Below are positions 41,468-50,958 of a DNA stretch of 64,000 nt, in pieces (position 1 is the stretch's first letter; each line of letters begins with the position of its first letter). The notes beneath the pieces are model-generated. The model made no database searches, was not told the DNA's origin, and worked only from the letters and a program-made list of their open reading frames with translations. The DNA is from Caballeronia peredens (GTDB lineage Bacteria > Pseudomonadota > Gammaproteobacteria > Burkholderiales > Burkholderiaceae). The stretch covers positions 62,001 to 126,000 of the forward strand of contig FCOH02000015.1 in the NCBI GenBank assembly GCA_001544595.2, given 5' to 3'. A program made the translations under genes and the position numbers.

Positions 41468-41568
41468 GTCGTCTCCGGTTTCGGGCAAGAGAAAAATGCC
41501 GTCAGTGTAGGGCAGGGAAGGTGCCGGACGCGAGCCTCCGAGTCGTCGTCGCGCCATGTTTCCTCGGT

Positions 41569-41574
41569 TACAAT
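41569..41574 (+). promoter_or_regulatory. Candidate -10 (TACAAT) of surE, six bases before its ATG
   Basis: TACAAT ending six bases before the surE ATG at 41581. A start site at the usual distance would make a leaderless mRNA. No good -35 is seen. Confidence 0.35.
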
Positions 41575-41580
41575 CGTCGG

Positions 41581-42339
41581 ATGCGAATCCTACTCAGCAA
41601 CGACGACGGTTATCTGGCGCGCGGCCTCAATGTGCTGCACGACGCCTTGCTGCCGCTCGGCGAAGTCACGGTGATGGCGCCCGAGCAGAACTGCAGCGGC
41701 TCGTCCAACTCGCTTACGCTGTCGCGGCCCCTGAGCATTCATCAGGCGCCGAACGGTTTCAATTTCGTGAACGGTACGCCGACCGATTCCGTGCACATCG
41801 CGCTCACCGGCATGCTCGACGAGCAGCCGGATCTGGTCGTGTCGGGCATCAACAACGGGCAGAACGTGGGCGAGGACACGCTGTATTCCGGCACCGTCGC
41901 CGCCGCAACCGAAGGCTTCATGTTCGGCATTCCGGCGATCGCGTTTTCGCTCGTCGGTCGCGACTGGCTGCATCTCGAAGACGCGGCGCGCGTGGCCGCC
42001 GAGATCGTCGCGCACTTCCTCGAGCATCCGATGCCGGGTCATCCGCTGCTCAACGTAAATATTCCGAGCCTGCCTTACGACCAGCTCGGCGAATGGAAAG
42101 TGACGCGCCTCGGCAAGCGTCATCCGTCGCAGCCGGTCATCCGCCAGACCGATCCGCGCGGCAACCCGATTTACTGGATCGGTCCTTCCGGCGACGCGCT
42201 CGACGCAAGCGAAGGCACCGATTTCCACGCGGTGGCGAACGGCTTCGTGTCGATCACGCCGCTGCAACTCGATCTGACTCACACCAGGCTCATGGCCGAG
42301 ACGCGCGAGTGGGCGCGTGCCGGGAGCCGCCGCACATGA
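41581..42339 (+). CDS. surE: 5'/3'-nucleotidase SurE
   Basis: Metal-dependent phosphatase of 252 residues that removes phosphate from nucleoside monophosphates in stress and stationary phase. The metal site begins [13 protein letters not shown], continues [15 protein letters not shown], and includes [26 protein letters not shown]. The ATG at 41581 is the family start. Its stop overlaps the pcm start as ATGA. It opens the conserved surE-pcm-nlpD-rpoS cluster. Confidence 0.97.
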   Translation: MRILLSNDDGYLARGLNVLHDALLPLGEVTVMAPEQNCSGSSNSLTLSRPLSIHQAPNGFNFVNGTPTDSVHIALTGMLDEQPDLVVSGINNGQNVGEDTLYSGTVAAATEGFMFGIPAIAFSLVGRDWLHLEDAARVAAEIVAHFLEHPMPGHPLLNVNIPSLPYDQLGEWKVTRLGKRHPSQPVIRQTDPRGNPIYWIGPSGDALDASEGTDFHAVANGFVSITPLQLDLTHTRLMAETREWARAGSRRT

Positions 42340-43505
42340 GCGACGAGCGCGCCAAGCGCTTTCCGCTGGCGCTCGCGGATCTGGTTCGCGAGCCGCGCAA
42401 GCCCGCGCATCGCGCGCAGGATTCGCGTGGCAAGGCGGCCGCCGCCGGCGCGCTCAGGCCAGGGCCGCTGAAATCGGCACAAGCGTCGCCAGCGACGAAA
42501 GCGTCGCAGCCGGCGCAGCCGAATGCGTCGCGCGCGGCGAACGCGACGATGAAAAATCCCGCGACGGCTGCGGCCTCCGCGAAGCCGGCCACGTCCGTGT
42601 TTCCCGCGCGCGCGCCTGCGAAGCCGGCGACGAACACGGCCGCCTCCGCGAAACCGGTTCCGGGCGCGGCGGGCGCAGGCAAGCGCGCAGCGCAAAGCCA
42701 TCACGCGTCTCATGCGCCACGCGCGAGTGCAACGAGTGCCGCGGGTTCGGCAAGTGCCGCCGGTGCCGCGCGCGGATTGCGCGCCGCCGAGCGCGATCTG
42801 AACGCCGCCTCGAGCGCGACCAGAAAAGGTGCGCCCAATGTCGCGCTGGCGAGCACGCAGACGCTCACGTCGGAACGGGTGCGCGAGCGCATGGTCGAAC
42901 GGCTGCGGTCGAACGGCGTGACCGATCCGCGCGTGCTCAACGCGCTGTCGGTGGTGCCGCGCCACATGTTCGTCGATCCGGGGCTCGCCGCGCAGGCTTA
43001 CGAAGACGCGGCGCTGCCGATCGGCCATCACCAGACCATCTCGAAGCCGTCCGTCGTGGCGCGCATGATCGAGCTGGTGGCGACGGGCCGCGCGTTGAAC
43101 AAGGTGCTGGAAATCGGCACCGGCTGCGGCTATCAGGCCGCGGTGCTGTCGCAGGTCGCGACAGAGGTTTATTCGATCGAGCGCGTGCGCCCGCTGTCCG
43201 AGCGTGCAAAGCTCAATCTGCGGCCGCTGCGCGTGCCGAACATCAGGCTGCATTACGGCGACGGCCGCCTCGGACTGCCCGCGGCCGCGCCATTCGACGC
43301 GATCGTCATCGCATGTGCGGGGCTCGACGTGCCGCAGGCGCTGCTCGACCAACTGGCCGTGGGCGGCAAGCTCGTCGCGCCGGTCGGATCGCAGGAAGCG
43401 CAGTCGCAGGTGCTGACGCTCATCACGCGCGTCTCGGCTACGCAATGGCGGGAAGAGCAGCTCGATCGCGTTTTCTTTGTACCCTTAAAATCCGGAGTGA
43501 TTTGA
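42336..43505 (+). CDS. pcm: Protein-L-isoaspartate O-methyltransferase with long basic N-terminal extension
   Basis: Repair methyltransferase of 389 residues. The catalytic part, about residues 177-389, matches Pcm: [37 protein letters not shown], and SAM-binding [17 protein letters not shown]. It repairs isoaspartyl residues in aged proteins. Residues 1-176 are Ala/Lys/Pro/Ser-rich and basic, unlike the usual 210-residue protein, and look disordered. The ATG overlaps the surE stop. nlpD starts 5 bp after the stop. Confidence 0.95.
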   Translation: MSDERAKRFPLALADLVREPRKPAHRAQDSRGKAAAAGALRPGPLKSAQASPATKASQPAQPNASRAANATMKNPATAAASAKPATSVFPARAPAKPATNTAASAKPVPGAAGAGKRAAQSHHASHAPRASATSAAGSASAAGAARGLRAAERDLNAASSATRKGAPNVALASTQTLTSERVRERMVERLRSNGVTDPRVLNALSVVPRHMFVDPGLAAQAYEDAALPIGHHQTISKPSVVARMIELVATGRALNKVLEIGTGCGYQAAVLSQVATEVYSIERVRPLSERAKLNLRPLRVPNIRLHYGDGRLGLPAAAPFDAIVIACAGLDVPQALLDQLAVGGKLVAPVGSQEAQSQVLTLITRVSATQWREEQLDRVFFVPLKSGVI

Positions 43506-43510
43506 CACCG

Positions 43511-44476
43511 ATGAGTATCTTGCGTGCTTTGCGAGAAGGAAGTGCGGACTTGCGCCTGAGCGCGGCGCAGCGCGGCGTGTGCGTGCTTGCGTTGTCCGCG
43601 CTGGCAGCGTGTTCGACGCGCATGGACATGGCGCCGGTCGTCGACAGAACGGGCGCGCCCATCGGCACGACGGCGGCGCAGACGCCGGACAACGGTCCGC
43701 CGCCGCCCGGCTATTACCGCGTGAAACCGGGCGATACCCTATATCGGATCGCACTGGAAAACGGTCAGAATTATCACGACATCGCAGCGTGGAACAACCT
43801 GACCAACCCGAACCAGATTGAAGTCGGCCAGTTGATGCGCGTGGCGCCGCCGGGCGCGAACGTCGCGGCATCGACGCCGGGCGTTTCTACCGCACCGATC
43901 ACGAGCGGCGGCGTGCAGGCGCAGCCGCTCAACGGCGCGAATCCCTACGCGAGCCCGCAACCGGGCGCGAGCCCGCAGCCGCCGTATTACGGTCCGAACT
44001 CGGGCATGGCGCCGGCGCCGGGTGCGGCCACCGCCATGACGCCGCCGCCGGTCGTTCCGGGCGTCGCGGGCGCGCCGGGCGCGGATGCGAGCGCGGCGGC
44101 ACCCGCCGGACAGCCGGCCTTCATCTGGCCGGCGCGCGGGCCGATCATCGGCACGTTCGATGACGCGAAGAACAAGGGTTTGAACATCGGCGGCGCGGCG
44201 GGAGATGCGGTCAATGCGTCGGCGGACGGGCGGGTCGTGTACTCCGGAAATGGGCTGCGCGGCTACGGCAATCTCATTATCATCAAGCACGACGCAACTT
44301 TTCTCACGGCGTATGCACATAACCGCGCTTTGATGGTAAAAGAGGGAGACGCGGTAACTAAAGGGCAGAAGATCGCTGAGATGGGCAACAGCGATTCGGA
44401 CCGCGTGATGTTGCATTTCGAAGTTCGCCGGCAGGGAAAACCTGTTGACCCACTTAAGTATTTGCCGCCGCAATAA
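43511..44476 (+). CDS. nlpD: NlpD-like lipoprotein, degenerate LytM (amidase activator)
   Basis: Outer-membrane lipoprotein of 321 residues. The lipobox LAAC puts the lipid on Cys34. A LysM domain follows (YRVKPGDTLYRIALENGQNY). A Pro/Gly/Ala-rich linker leads to a LytM-like domain near the C-terminus. That domain reads GLNIGG where active enzymes have a His/Asp pair, and LHFEV where the HxH motif should be, so it resembles NlpD, which does not cut peptidoglycan but activates amidase AmiC. It lies 5 bp after pcm and 12 bp before rpoS. Confidence 0.93.
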   Translation: MSILRALREGSADLRLSAAQRGVCVLALSALAACSTRMDMAPVVDRTGAPIGTTAAQTPDNGPPPPGYYRVKPGDTLYRIALENGQNYHDIAAWNNLTNPNQIEVGQLMRVAPPGANVAASTPGVSTAPITSGGVQAQPLNGANPYASPQPGASPQPPYYGPNSGMAPAPGAATAMTPPPVVPGVAGAPGADASAAAPAGQPAFIWPARGPIIGTFDDAKNKGLNIGGAAGDAVNASADGRVVYSGNGLRGYGNLIIIKHDATFLTAYAHNRALMVKEGDAVTKGQKIAEMGNSDSDRVMLHFEVRRQGKPVDPLKYLPPQ

Positions 44477-44488
44477 AGCGAAACCATC

Positions 44489-45586
44489 ATGCCGAAAACG
44501 AAGCGCCGCCTGCCGCAAGCCGAGACTGAGACGATCAGCCGACCTTTGCAAGTGTCGGTGGAGGACGGTGCTTCGACTCATGAAGACGAAATCGACAATG
44601 TCGATGTCGACGTCGACTCCGAAGAAGAAGGCAGCAGCCGCGGCAAGAGCGGCGAGGAAGCGGCCGAGGGGGCAAACGATTCCGCGCCCGACGCCGACGA
44701 CTTCCGCTCGCTTTTGCAGGCCGAACTCACGGCCGACACCATCCAGCATTACCTGAACCGCATCAGCGTGAAGCCGCTGCTGACCGTCGAGGAAGAGCAG
44801 CGCTATTCGCGGCTCGCCAAGGCGGGCGAATTCGAGGCGCGGCAGGTCATGATCGAGCGCAATCTGCGGCTCGTCGTGAGCATTGCGAAGGGTTATCTGA
44901 ATCGCGGCGTGCCGTTGCTCGATCTGATCGAGGAAGGCAACCTCGGCCTCATGCACGCCATCGAGAAATTCGACCCGACGCGCGGTTTTCGTTTCTCGAC
45001 CTACGCCACCTGGTGGATCCGCCAGAGTATCGAACGCGCGATCATGAATCAGGCGCGCACGGTACGCCTGCCCGTGCACGTGATCCGCGAGCTCAATCAG
45101 GTGCTGCGCGCGAAGCGTCATCTGGAAAAAAATTCCGCTAATTCGAACGACGCCGTCGCGCCCGAGCGCCGCGACGCGAGCATCGACGACATCGCCTATC
45201 TCACCGGCAAGACGCCCGAGGAAGTCACCGACATCCTCGCGCTCAACGAACACACCGCATCGCTCGACGCGCCGCTCGACCTCGATCCGGGCAGCAGCCT
45301 GCTCGATCTTCTGTCGGACGACCAGAGCCAGTCGCCCGACGCCGAAGTGCAGCATCGCGAGCTCGAATCGCTCACGCGGCTGTGGCTGTCGCGGCTGTCG
45401 GACAAACATCGGCACGTGATCGAACGGCGTTTCGGGCTGAACCATATCGAACCCGCGACGCTCGAAGAACTCGCCGACGAAATGGGCCTCACGCGCGAAC
45501 GCGTGCGTCAGATCCAGCAAGAGGCGCTCGTGCGGCTCAAGCGCTTTTTCGCCTCCAACGGCGTTCGCAAGGACGCCGTGCTTTAA
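44489..45586 (+). CDS. rpoS: RNA polymerase sigma factor RpoS
   Basis: Stationary-phase and general stress sigma factor of 365 residues. Regions 1.2 to 4 are present: [20 protein letters not shown], the region 2 core [19 protein letters not shown] and [20 protein letters not shown], and the region 4 helix-turn-helix [20 protein letters not shown]. Residues about 25-70 are strongly acidic, giving a longer N-terminus than the E. coli protein (330). It is last in surE-pcm-nlpD-rpoS; in many species its main promoter lies inside nlpD. Confidence 0.97.
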   Translation: MPKTKRRLPQAETETISRPLQVSVEDGASTHEDEIDNVDVDVDSEEEGSSRGKSGEEAAEGANDSAPDADDFRSLLQAELTADTIQHYLNRISVKPLLTVEEEQRYSRLAKAGEFEARQVMIERNLRLVVSIAKGYLNRGVPLLDLIEEGNLGLMHAIEKFDPTRGFRFSTYATWWIRQSIERAIMNQARTVRLPVHVIRELNQVLRAKRHLEKNSANSNDAVAPERRDASIDDIAYLTGKTPEEVTDILALNEHTASLDAPLDLDPGSSLLDLLSDDQSQSPDAEVQHRELESLTRLWLSRLSDKHRHVIERRFGLNHIEPATLEELADEMGLTRERVRQIQQEALVRLKRFFASNGVRKDAVL

Positions 45587-45638
45587 CGCTCCCCGTGCAT
45601 GAAGCGGCGCCCGCGAGGGCGTCGCGTTCCAGGATTCA

Positions 45639-46415
45639 ATGACACCGATTCTCGTTTTTGACATCGAGACGATCCCCGATGTCGACGGCATTCGCCGTCT
45701 CGAAGATCTCCCCGACGATCTCTCCGACCGCGAAGTCGCCGAACATGCGTTTGCTGCGCGCCGCGAGCGCGTCGGCAATGATTTTCTGCCGCATCATCTG
45801 CAGCGCGTCGCCGCGATTTCCTGCGTGTTTCGCGACAACAGCGGCTTTCGCGTCCGCTCGCTCGGCACGCCGGAAGACGGCGAGGCGGCGCTCATCCAGT
45901 CGTTCTATCGCGTGATCGAGAAATACACGCCGCAGCTCGTGTCGTGGAACGGCGGCGGCTTCGATCTGCCCGTGCTCCATTATCGTGCGCTGGTGCACGG
46001 CGTCGCGGCGCCCCGTTACTGGGATCTCGGCCAGGACGATCGCGAGTTCAGGTTCAACAACTACATCAGCCGCTATCACATGCGGCACATCGATCTGATG
46101 GACGTGCTCGCGATGTATCAGGCGCGCGCCAACGCGCCGCTCGATGCGCTCGCGAAGCTGTGCGGCTTCCCCGGCAAGCTCGGCATGGACGGCGGCAAGG
46201 TGTGGGAAGCCTATTGCGACGGTCAGATCGACGAAATCCGCAACTATTGCGAGACCGATGTCGTCAATACGTATCTGATGTACTGCCGCTTTCAGATGAT
46301 GCGCGGCGGCTTCACGCCCGACGAGTACGCCGACGAAATCACGTTCGTGAAAGAGGCGCTCGCGCAGGAAGCGTCGCCGCACTGGGCCGAGTATCTGGCC
46401 GCGTTCGAACGATAG
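45639..46415 (+). CDS. PolB-like 3'-5' exonuclease domain protein
   Basis: Predicted exonuclease of 258 residues of the PolB-like DEDD group (DNA_pol_B_exo2). The acidic Exo motifs are visible: VFDIETIPD (Asp8, Glu10), LVSWNGGGFDLPVLHYRAL and the C-terminal EIRNYCETDVVNTYLMY. There is no polymerase domain, so it is a stand-alone nuclease. It lies 52 bp after rpoS and 68 bp before rlmD. The substrate is unknown. Confidence 0.85.
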   Translation: MTPILVFDIETIPDVDGIRRLEDLPDDLSDREVAEHAFAARRERVGNDFLPHHLQRVAAISCVFRDNSGFRVRSLGTPEDGEAALIQSFYRVIEKYTPQLVSWNGGGFDLPVLHYRALVHGVAAPRYWDLGQDDREFRFNNYISRYHMRHIDLMDVLAMYQARANAPLDALAKLCGFPGKLGMDGGKVWEAYCDGQIDEIRNYCETDVVNTYLMYCRFQMMRGGFTPDEYADEITFVKEALAQEASPHWAEYLAAFER

Positions 46416-46440
46416 AAGCGGCGCGGCGGTGACGTTCGTC

Positions 46441-46446
46441 TACAAT
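46441..46446 (+). promoter_or_regulatory. Candidate -10 (TACAAT) of rlmD
   Basis: TACAAT about 38 bp before the GTG start of rlmD, with AGGAAG at 46471-46476 as ribosome site. Confidence 0.35.
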
Positions 46447-46483
46447 CTCGCCTTTGCCATTTCGTTAGTCAGGAAGTACGCAG

Positions 46484-47899
46484 GTGTCTGAAGCCGCTCG
46501 AAAAAATCCGCATCGCCGCCGCGCCGCGCCGGCCAGGACGGTCACGCCCGATCCGAACTTCGTCGCGCCCGAACTCGAAATCGATTCGCTCGACATGGAA
46601 GCGCGCGGCGTCGGCCGCACGGTCACCGAGGACGGCCAGCCGGGCAAGGTCATCTTCGTCGAAGGGGCGCTTCCGGGCGAACGAGTGAGCTATTCGAGCT
46701 ATCGCAAGAAGCCGAGTTTCGAGCAGGCGCAAGTGGTCGACGTGCTGCGCGAGAGCGTGATCCGCACGAAACCGAAGTGCCCGTTTTTCGGCACCTGCGG
46801 CGGCTGTTCGATGCAGCATCTCGACGTGCGCGCGCAGATCGCCGTCAAACAGCGCGTGCTCGAAGACAACCTGCAGCATCTGTCGAAATTGCGCGCGGAA
46901 ACCATGTTCCGGCCGATTCACGGGCCGTCGTGGGGATACCGTTATCGCGCGCGCCTGACCGTGCGGTATGTCGAGAAAAAGGGCGGCGTGCTGGTCGGCT
47001 TTCACGAGCGCAAGAGCAGCTACGTCGCCGACATGACGAGTTGCGAAGTGTTGCCGCCGCACGTGTCTGCGATGCTCGTGCCGCTGCGTCATCTGGTGGC
47101 GGGGCTGTCGATCCGCGATCGCATGCCGCAGATCGAACTCGCGGTCGGCACCGAGGTGACGGCGCTCGTGCTGCGTATTCTCGAACCGCTGACCGAAGCC
47201 GACGAAGCGCTCATCCGCGCCTTCGCCGACGAGCACGGCGTGCAGTTCTGGCTGCAGCCGAAAGGGCCGGATACGGTCTATCCGTTCTATCCGCTCGATC
47301 TCGAACTGGCTTACACGTTGCCGGAATTCGCGATCCGCATGCCGTTCAAGCCGACCGATTTCACGCAGGTGAATCACCAGATCAATCGCGTGCTGGTCGC
47401 GCGCGCGCTTTCCCTGCTCGCGCCGGATGCGAACGACCGCGTGCTCGATCTCTTCTGCGGAATCGGCAACTTCACGCTGCCGCTCGCGCGGGTGTCGCGG
47501 GAGGTGGTCGGCATCGAAGGTAGCGAGGCGCTGACCGCCCGGGCGCTGGAGAACGCGAAGGAGAACGGCGTGGACGGCCACACGTCGTTTGCGTGCCGCA
47601 ATCTGTTCGAAGTCACCGCCGACGACCTGCGCGCGCTCGGTCACTTCGACAAGTTCCTTATCGATCCGCCGCGCGAAGGCGCGCTCGCGATTTCGAAGGC
47701 GCTCGCGGACATCGCGCAGAGCGGCGACGGGCCGCTGCCCACGCGCATCGTCTATGTGTCGTGCAATCCGGCGACGCTCGCGCGCGACGCCGGACTGCTC
47801 GTGCACGAGGCAGGCTACCGGATGAAAGGCGCGGGCGTGGTGAACATGTTCCCGCATACGTCACATGTCGAATCGATCGCGTTGTTCGAACGCGACTGA
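46484..47899 (+). CDS. rlmD: 23S rRNA (uracil-1939-C5)-methyltransferase RlmD
   Basis: Iron-sulfur methyltransferase of 471 residues that makes m5U1939 in 23S rRNA. An N-terminal TRAM domain holds [16 protein letters not shown]. The cluster cysteines are at 99, 105 and 108 ([11 protein letters not shown]), with a fourth near TSCEVLPP. The SAM fold ([17 protein letters not shown]) and the catalytic [12 protein letters not shown] finish the enzyme. The start is GTG at 46484, preceded by AGGAAG. A shared terminator lies downstream. Confidence 0.96.
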   Translation: MSEAARKNPHRRRAAPARTVTPDPNFVAPELEIDSLDMEARGVGRTVTEDGQPGKVIFVEGALPGERVSYSSYRKKPSFEQAQVVDVLRESVIRTKPKCPFFGTCGGCSMQHLDVRAQIAVKQRVLEDNLQHLSKLRAETMFRPIHGPSWGYRYRARLTVRYVEKKGGVLVGFHERKSSYVADMTSCEVLPPHVSAMLVPLRHLVAGLSIRDRMPQIELAVGTEVTALVLRILEPLTEADEALIRAFADEHGVQFWLQPKGPDTVYPFYPLDLELAYTLPEFAIRMPFKPTDFTQVNHQINRVLVARALSLLAPDANDRVLDLFCGIGNFTLPLARVSREVVGIEGSEALTARALENAKENGVDGHTSFACRNLFEVTADDLRALGHFDKFLIDPPREGALAISKALADIAQSGDGPLPTRIVYVSCNPATLARDAGLLVHEAGYRMKGAGVVNMFPHTSHVESIALFERD

Positions 47900-47942
47900 C
47901 GTGCGTTTGTGCCTGACGTACGTTTGTGCTTTAAGCAGGCGC

Positions 47943-47972
47943 AAAAAAAACCGGCCCGAAGGCCGGTTTTTT
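47943..47972. terminator. Bidirectional terminator shared by rlmD and the Bax-inhibitor-1 family gene
   Basis: CCGGCC (47951-47956), CGAA loop, GGCCGG (47961-47966), with A8 before and T6 after, so it works on both strands for the two convergent genes. Confidence 0.9.
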
Positions 47973-48001
47973 GTTTGACCGCCGGTCGGTCGAAGCGCCG
48001 G

Positions 48002-48700
48002 TCAGTTGCGGTTGCCGCCGAAAATGCCGAGCAGTGCCAGCAGGTTCGTGAACACGTTGTACAGATCGAGGTAGATCGCGAGCGTTGCGCTGATGTAGTT
48101 CGTCTCGCCGCCGTTCACCACGCGCTGCACGTCGAACAGCATGTACGCCGAGAAGATCACGATGGCGAGCACCGAGATCGTCAGCATCAGCGCCGGCAAT
48201 TGCAGGAAGATGTTCGCGAACGCGGCGAGCAGAATCACCAGCACGCCCATGAACAGCCATTTGCCGAGGCCCGAGAAGTCGCGCTTGCTGACCGTCGCGA
48301 TGGTCGCCATGGCGGCGAAGATCACGCCGGTGCCGCCGAAAGCCATCATGATCAGTTGCGGCCCGTTCGAGAAGCCGAGAATGAAGCTCAGCAGACGCGA
48401 GAGCATCAGGCCCATGAAGAACGTGAAGCCGAGCAGCACGGCCACACCGACGCCGCTGTTCTTCGTTTTCTCGATGGCGAACATGAAACCGAACGCGATC
48501 GCGAGAAACGCGATGAAGCTCATCGCCGGGCTGGATGCGGCGAACAGCGAGAAGCCCGTGGCGACGCCGACCCACGCGCCGAGCACCGTCGGCACCATCG
48601 AGAGCGCCAGCAGCCAGTACGTGTTGCGCAGCACGCGGTTGCGCACCTCGGCAGAGGTGATGCTGCCGTTGCGGCCAAAGCCGTAGGGTGATTCGTTCAT
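48002..48700 (-). CDS. Bax inhibitor-1/YccA family membrane protein
   Basis: Integral membrane protein of 232 residues with seven hydrophobic helices, of the BI-1 family (YccA/YbhL group). Clear stretches: LRNTYWLLALSMVPTVLGAW, LGFTFFMGLMLSRLLSFILGF and ILAAFANIFLQLPAL. In E. coli YccA binds and inhibits FtsH; that role is possible here, as hflKC is also in the window, but is inferred. The ATG at 48698-48700 (MNESPYGFG) is the family start. Confidence 0.92.
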   Translation of the reverse strand: MNESPYGFGRNGSITSAEVRNRVLRNTYWLLALSMVPTVLGAWVGVATGFSLFAASSPAMSFIAFLAIAFGFMFAIEKTKNSGVGVAVLLGFTFFMGLMLSRLLSFILGFSNGPQLIMMAFGGTGVIFAAMATIATVSKRDFSGLGKWLFMGVLVILLAAFANIFLQLPALMLTISVLAIVIFSAYMLFDVQRVVNGGETNYISATLAIYLDLYNVFTNLLALLGIFGGNRN

Positions 48701-48993
48701 GGTTTCTCCTTGCTCCAATTGTCTGTAGTGCGGTCTTCTCGCGACATCCGTCATACGCGAATGATAAGGTGCGCGGACTTAAGCCAGTATTAGGACTCTG
48801 TTGCCGCTTCCGGTGCGCCGCGCACGCCGGGTTGCAATGCAGCGGTTCGTTCCAATATGGCCCCGAAACGCGCCGAATTCAATAGTTCGAAAGGCTGATC
48901 CGGACGTCCTTGGGTTTAAATCGACGCCGGGTCCTCACAGCCTTTGATTCTTACGTCACCGTAAGGTTTCAATCGCAATCATACCTTGCTTCG
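48701..48993. other. Gap between the BI-1 family gene and ndk
   Basis: Part of a roughly 350-bp divergent gap (to 49049). It must hold the promoters of both genes. I see no coding frame or known RNA in it. Confidence 0.5.
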
Positions 48994-49002
48994 TGCTACA
49001 AT
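48994..49002 (+). promoter_or_regulatory. Candidate extended -10 promoter of ndk
   Basis: TGC plus TACAAT, 47 bp before the ndk ATG. GGAG at 49040-49043 is the ribosome site. Confidence 0.4.
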
Positions 49003-49049
49003 TGTCGATTCGTTTTAATCCGTAAACCGTTCATTTTTTGGAGTTTTTC

Positions 49050-49475
49050 ATGGCGATCGAGCGCACCCTGTCGATTATCAAGCCGGACGCAGTGGCAAAG
49101 AACGTTATCGGCCAGATCTACAGCCGTTTCGAGAACGCAGGTCTCAAGATCATTGCGTCGCGCATGGTTCATCTGTCGCGCGCCGACGCGGAAAAGTTCT
49201 ACGCCGTGCACGCCGCACGTCCGTTCTTCAAGGACCTCGTGGAATTCATGGTGTCCGGCCCGGTCGTGATCCAGGTGCTCGAAGGCGAGAACGCCATCAT
49301 CAAGAACCGCGACCTGATGGGCGCGACCGATCCGAAGAAGGCTGACAAGGGCACGATTCGCGCCGACTTCGCCGACAGCATCGACGCGAACGCCGTGCAC
49401 GGTTCGGACGCTGTCGAAACGGCACGCCAGGAAATTGCGTTCTTCTTCCCGGAAGTGAACGTCTACTCGCGTTAA
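49050..49475 (+). CDS. ndk: Nucleoside diphosphate kinase
   Basis: Kinase of 141 residues that balances nucleoside triphosphates. The opening [20 protein letters not shown] and the active-site [12 protein letters not shown] with His117 are intact. The family start MAIERT is at 49050. It is followed by rlmN at a gap of about 150 bp. Confidence 0.98.
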   Translation: MAIERTLSIIKPDAVAKNVIGQIYSRFENAGLKIIASRMVHLSRADAEKFYAVHAARPFFKDLVEFMVSGPVVIQVLEGENAIIKNRDLMGATDPKKADKGTIRADFADSIDANAVHGSDAVETARQEIAFFFPEVNVYSR

Positions 49476-49627
49476 TCGCAGCGTTCGTCGCCGCGGCGGC
49501 CTGAGCCCCGCGGCATCGCGCCTCGACGCAACACAAGTTTGAAAAGCAGGAACTGGCGCGAACGGTCCCGGAGCGGCTTTAAACGAATCCCGCCCGGGCT
49601 TCGCAATCTGAAATGGCAGAACTCGAC

Positions 49628-50770
49628 ATGACGAGCAGCAGTACCGTCAACCTTCTTGATCTCGACGCCGCCGGGCTCGTCGCGTATTGCGGCAGCCTGG
49701 GCGAGAAGCCGTTTCGCGCCAAGCAATTGCAGCGATGGATCCACCAGTTCGGTGCCGACGATTTCGACGGCATGACGGATCTCGCGAAATCGCTGCGCGA
49801 AAAACTCAAGGGCCGCGCCAACATGGCGATGCCCGACATCATCAGCGACCACGTTTCCTCCGACGGCACCCGCAAGTGGCTGATCGACGTCGGCAACGGC
49901 AACGCGGTCGAGACCGTGTTCATCCCGGAAGAAACGCGCGGCACGCTGTGCGTGTCGTCGCAGGCCGGGTGCGCGGTCAACTGCCGGTTCTGCTCGACCG
50001 GCAAGCAAGGCTTTTCACGCAACCTGACGACGGCCGAGATCATCGGTCAGTTGCGCATGGCGGAATTCGCGCTGCGCCGCTCGCTCGGGCGCGAAGTCGG
50101 CGGTCCGGGCAAGGGCGAGCGCGTCGTGACGAACGTCGTGATGATGGGCATGGGCGAACCCATGCTCAATTACGACGCCGTCGTGCGGGCCATGCGCCTG
50201 ATGCTCGACGACAACGCCTACGGCCTGTCGCGCCGGCGCGTGACGCTGTCCACGTCCGGTGTCGTGCCGATGATGGACCGGCTCGCGGCGGATCTGCCGG
50301 TGGCGCTCGCGGTGTCGCTGCACGCGCCGAACGATCCGCTGCGCGACATGCTGGTGCCGCTCAACAAGAAGTACCCGCTGCGCGAACTGATGGCCGCGTG
50401 CCAGCGCTATCTGAAGGTGGCGCCGCGCGATTTCATCACCTTCGAATACTGCATGCTCGACGGCGTGAACGACACCGAGGCGCATGCCCGTGAACTGCTC
50501 GCCGTGACGCGCGACGTGCCGTGCAAGTTCAACCTCATCCCGTTCAATCCGTTCCCGGAGTCCGGTTTGACGCGCTCGAAAAACGAGCAGATCAAGCGCT
50601 TCGCTCAGGTGCTGATCGACGCCGGCGTCGTGACCACGGTGCGCAAGACGCGCGGCGACGACATCGACGCGGCATGCGGCCAGCTCGCGGGCGCCGTGCA
50701 GGACCGTACGCGCCTCGCGGAGCGTATGAGCCGGGCGGGGAACAAGGTGATCGAGGTGCGAGCAGTCTGA
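49628..50770 (+). CDS. rlmN: 23S rRNA (adenine-2503-C2)-methyltransferase RlmN
   Basis: Radical-SAM methyltransferase of 380 residues that makes m2A2503 in 23S rRNA and m2A37 in some tRNAs. The radical-SAM cluster CxxxCxxC is Cys115, 119 and 122 ([10 protein letters not shown]). SAM-contact sequence [12 protein letters not shown] follows and the second catalytic Cys is near [15 protein letters not shown] chose the ATG at 49628 ([12 protein letters not shown]) because relatives I recall begin there; ATG 49613 would add five residues. Confidence 0.96.
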   Translation: MTSSSTVNLLDLDAAGLVAYCGSLGEKPFRAKQLQRWIHQFGADDFDGMTDLAKSLREKLKGRANMAMPDIISDHVSSDGTRKWLIDVGNGNAVETVFIPEETRGTLCVSSQAGCAVNCRFCSTGKQGFSRNLTTAEIIGQLRMAEFALRRSLGREVGGPGKGERVVTNVVMMGMGEPMLNYDAVVRAMRLMLDDNAYGLSRRRVTLSTSGVVPMMDRLAADLPVALAVSLHAPNDPLRDMLVPLNKKYPLRELMAACQRYLKVAPRDFITFEYCMLDGVNDTEAHARELLAVTRDVPCKFNLIPFNPFPESGLTRSKNEQIKRFAQVLIDAGVVTTVRKTRGDDIDAACGQLAGAVQDRTRLAERMSRAGNKVIEVRAV

Positions 50771-50958
50771 CGGCGGTCGAAAGTCGCGACGAAAAGCGAC
50801 ACAGCGCCCCTTAAGGGGTCCCCGAAGCCGAACATTTTGTTATAAAGCGGTCTGCAATGGCGCCGTAGTTGTATCGTGCAGATGTTTTTTCGGACCTGAA
50901 CGTCCGACCTGAACGGTACGGCAGCGCTATATAAAAGAATCGATGCGAGGAATTTGGC

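Noticed and set aside
43511..44476. nlpD as a broken endopeptidase pseudogene
   Set aside because: The missing His/Asp residues are the normal state of NlpD, which activates an amidase.
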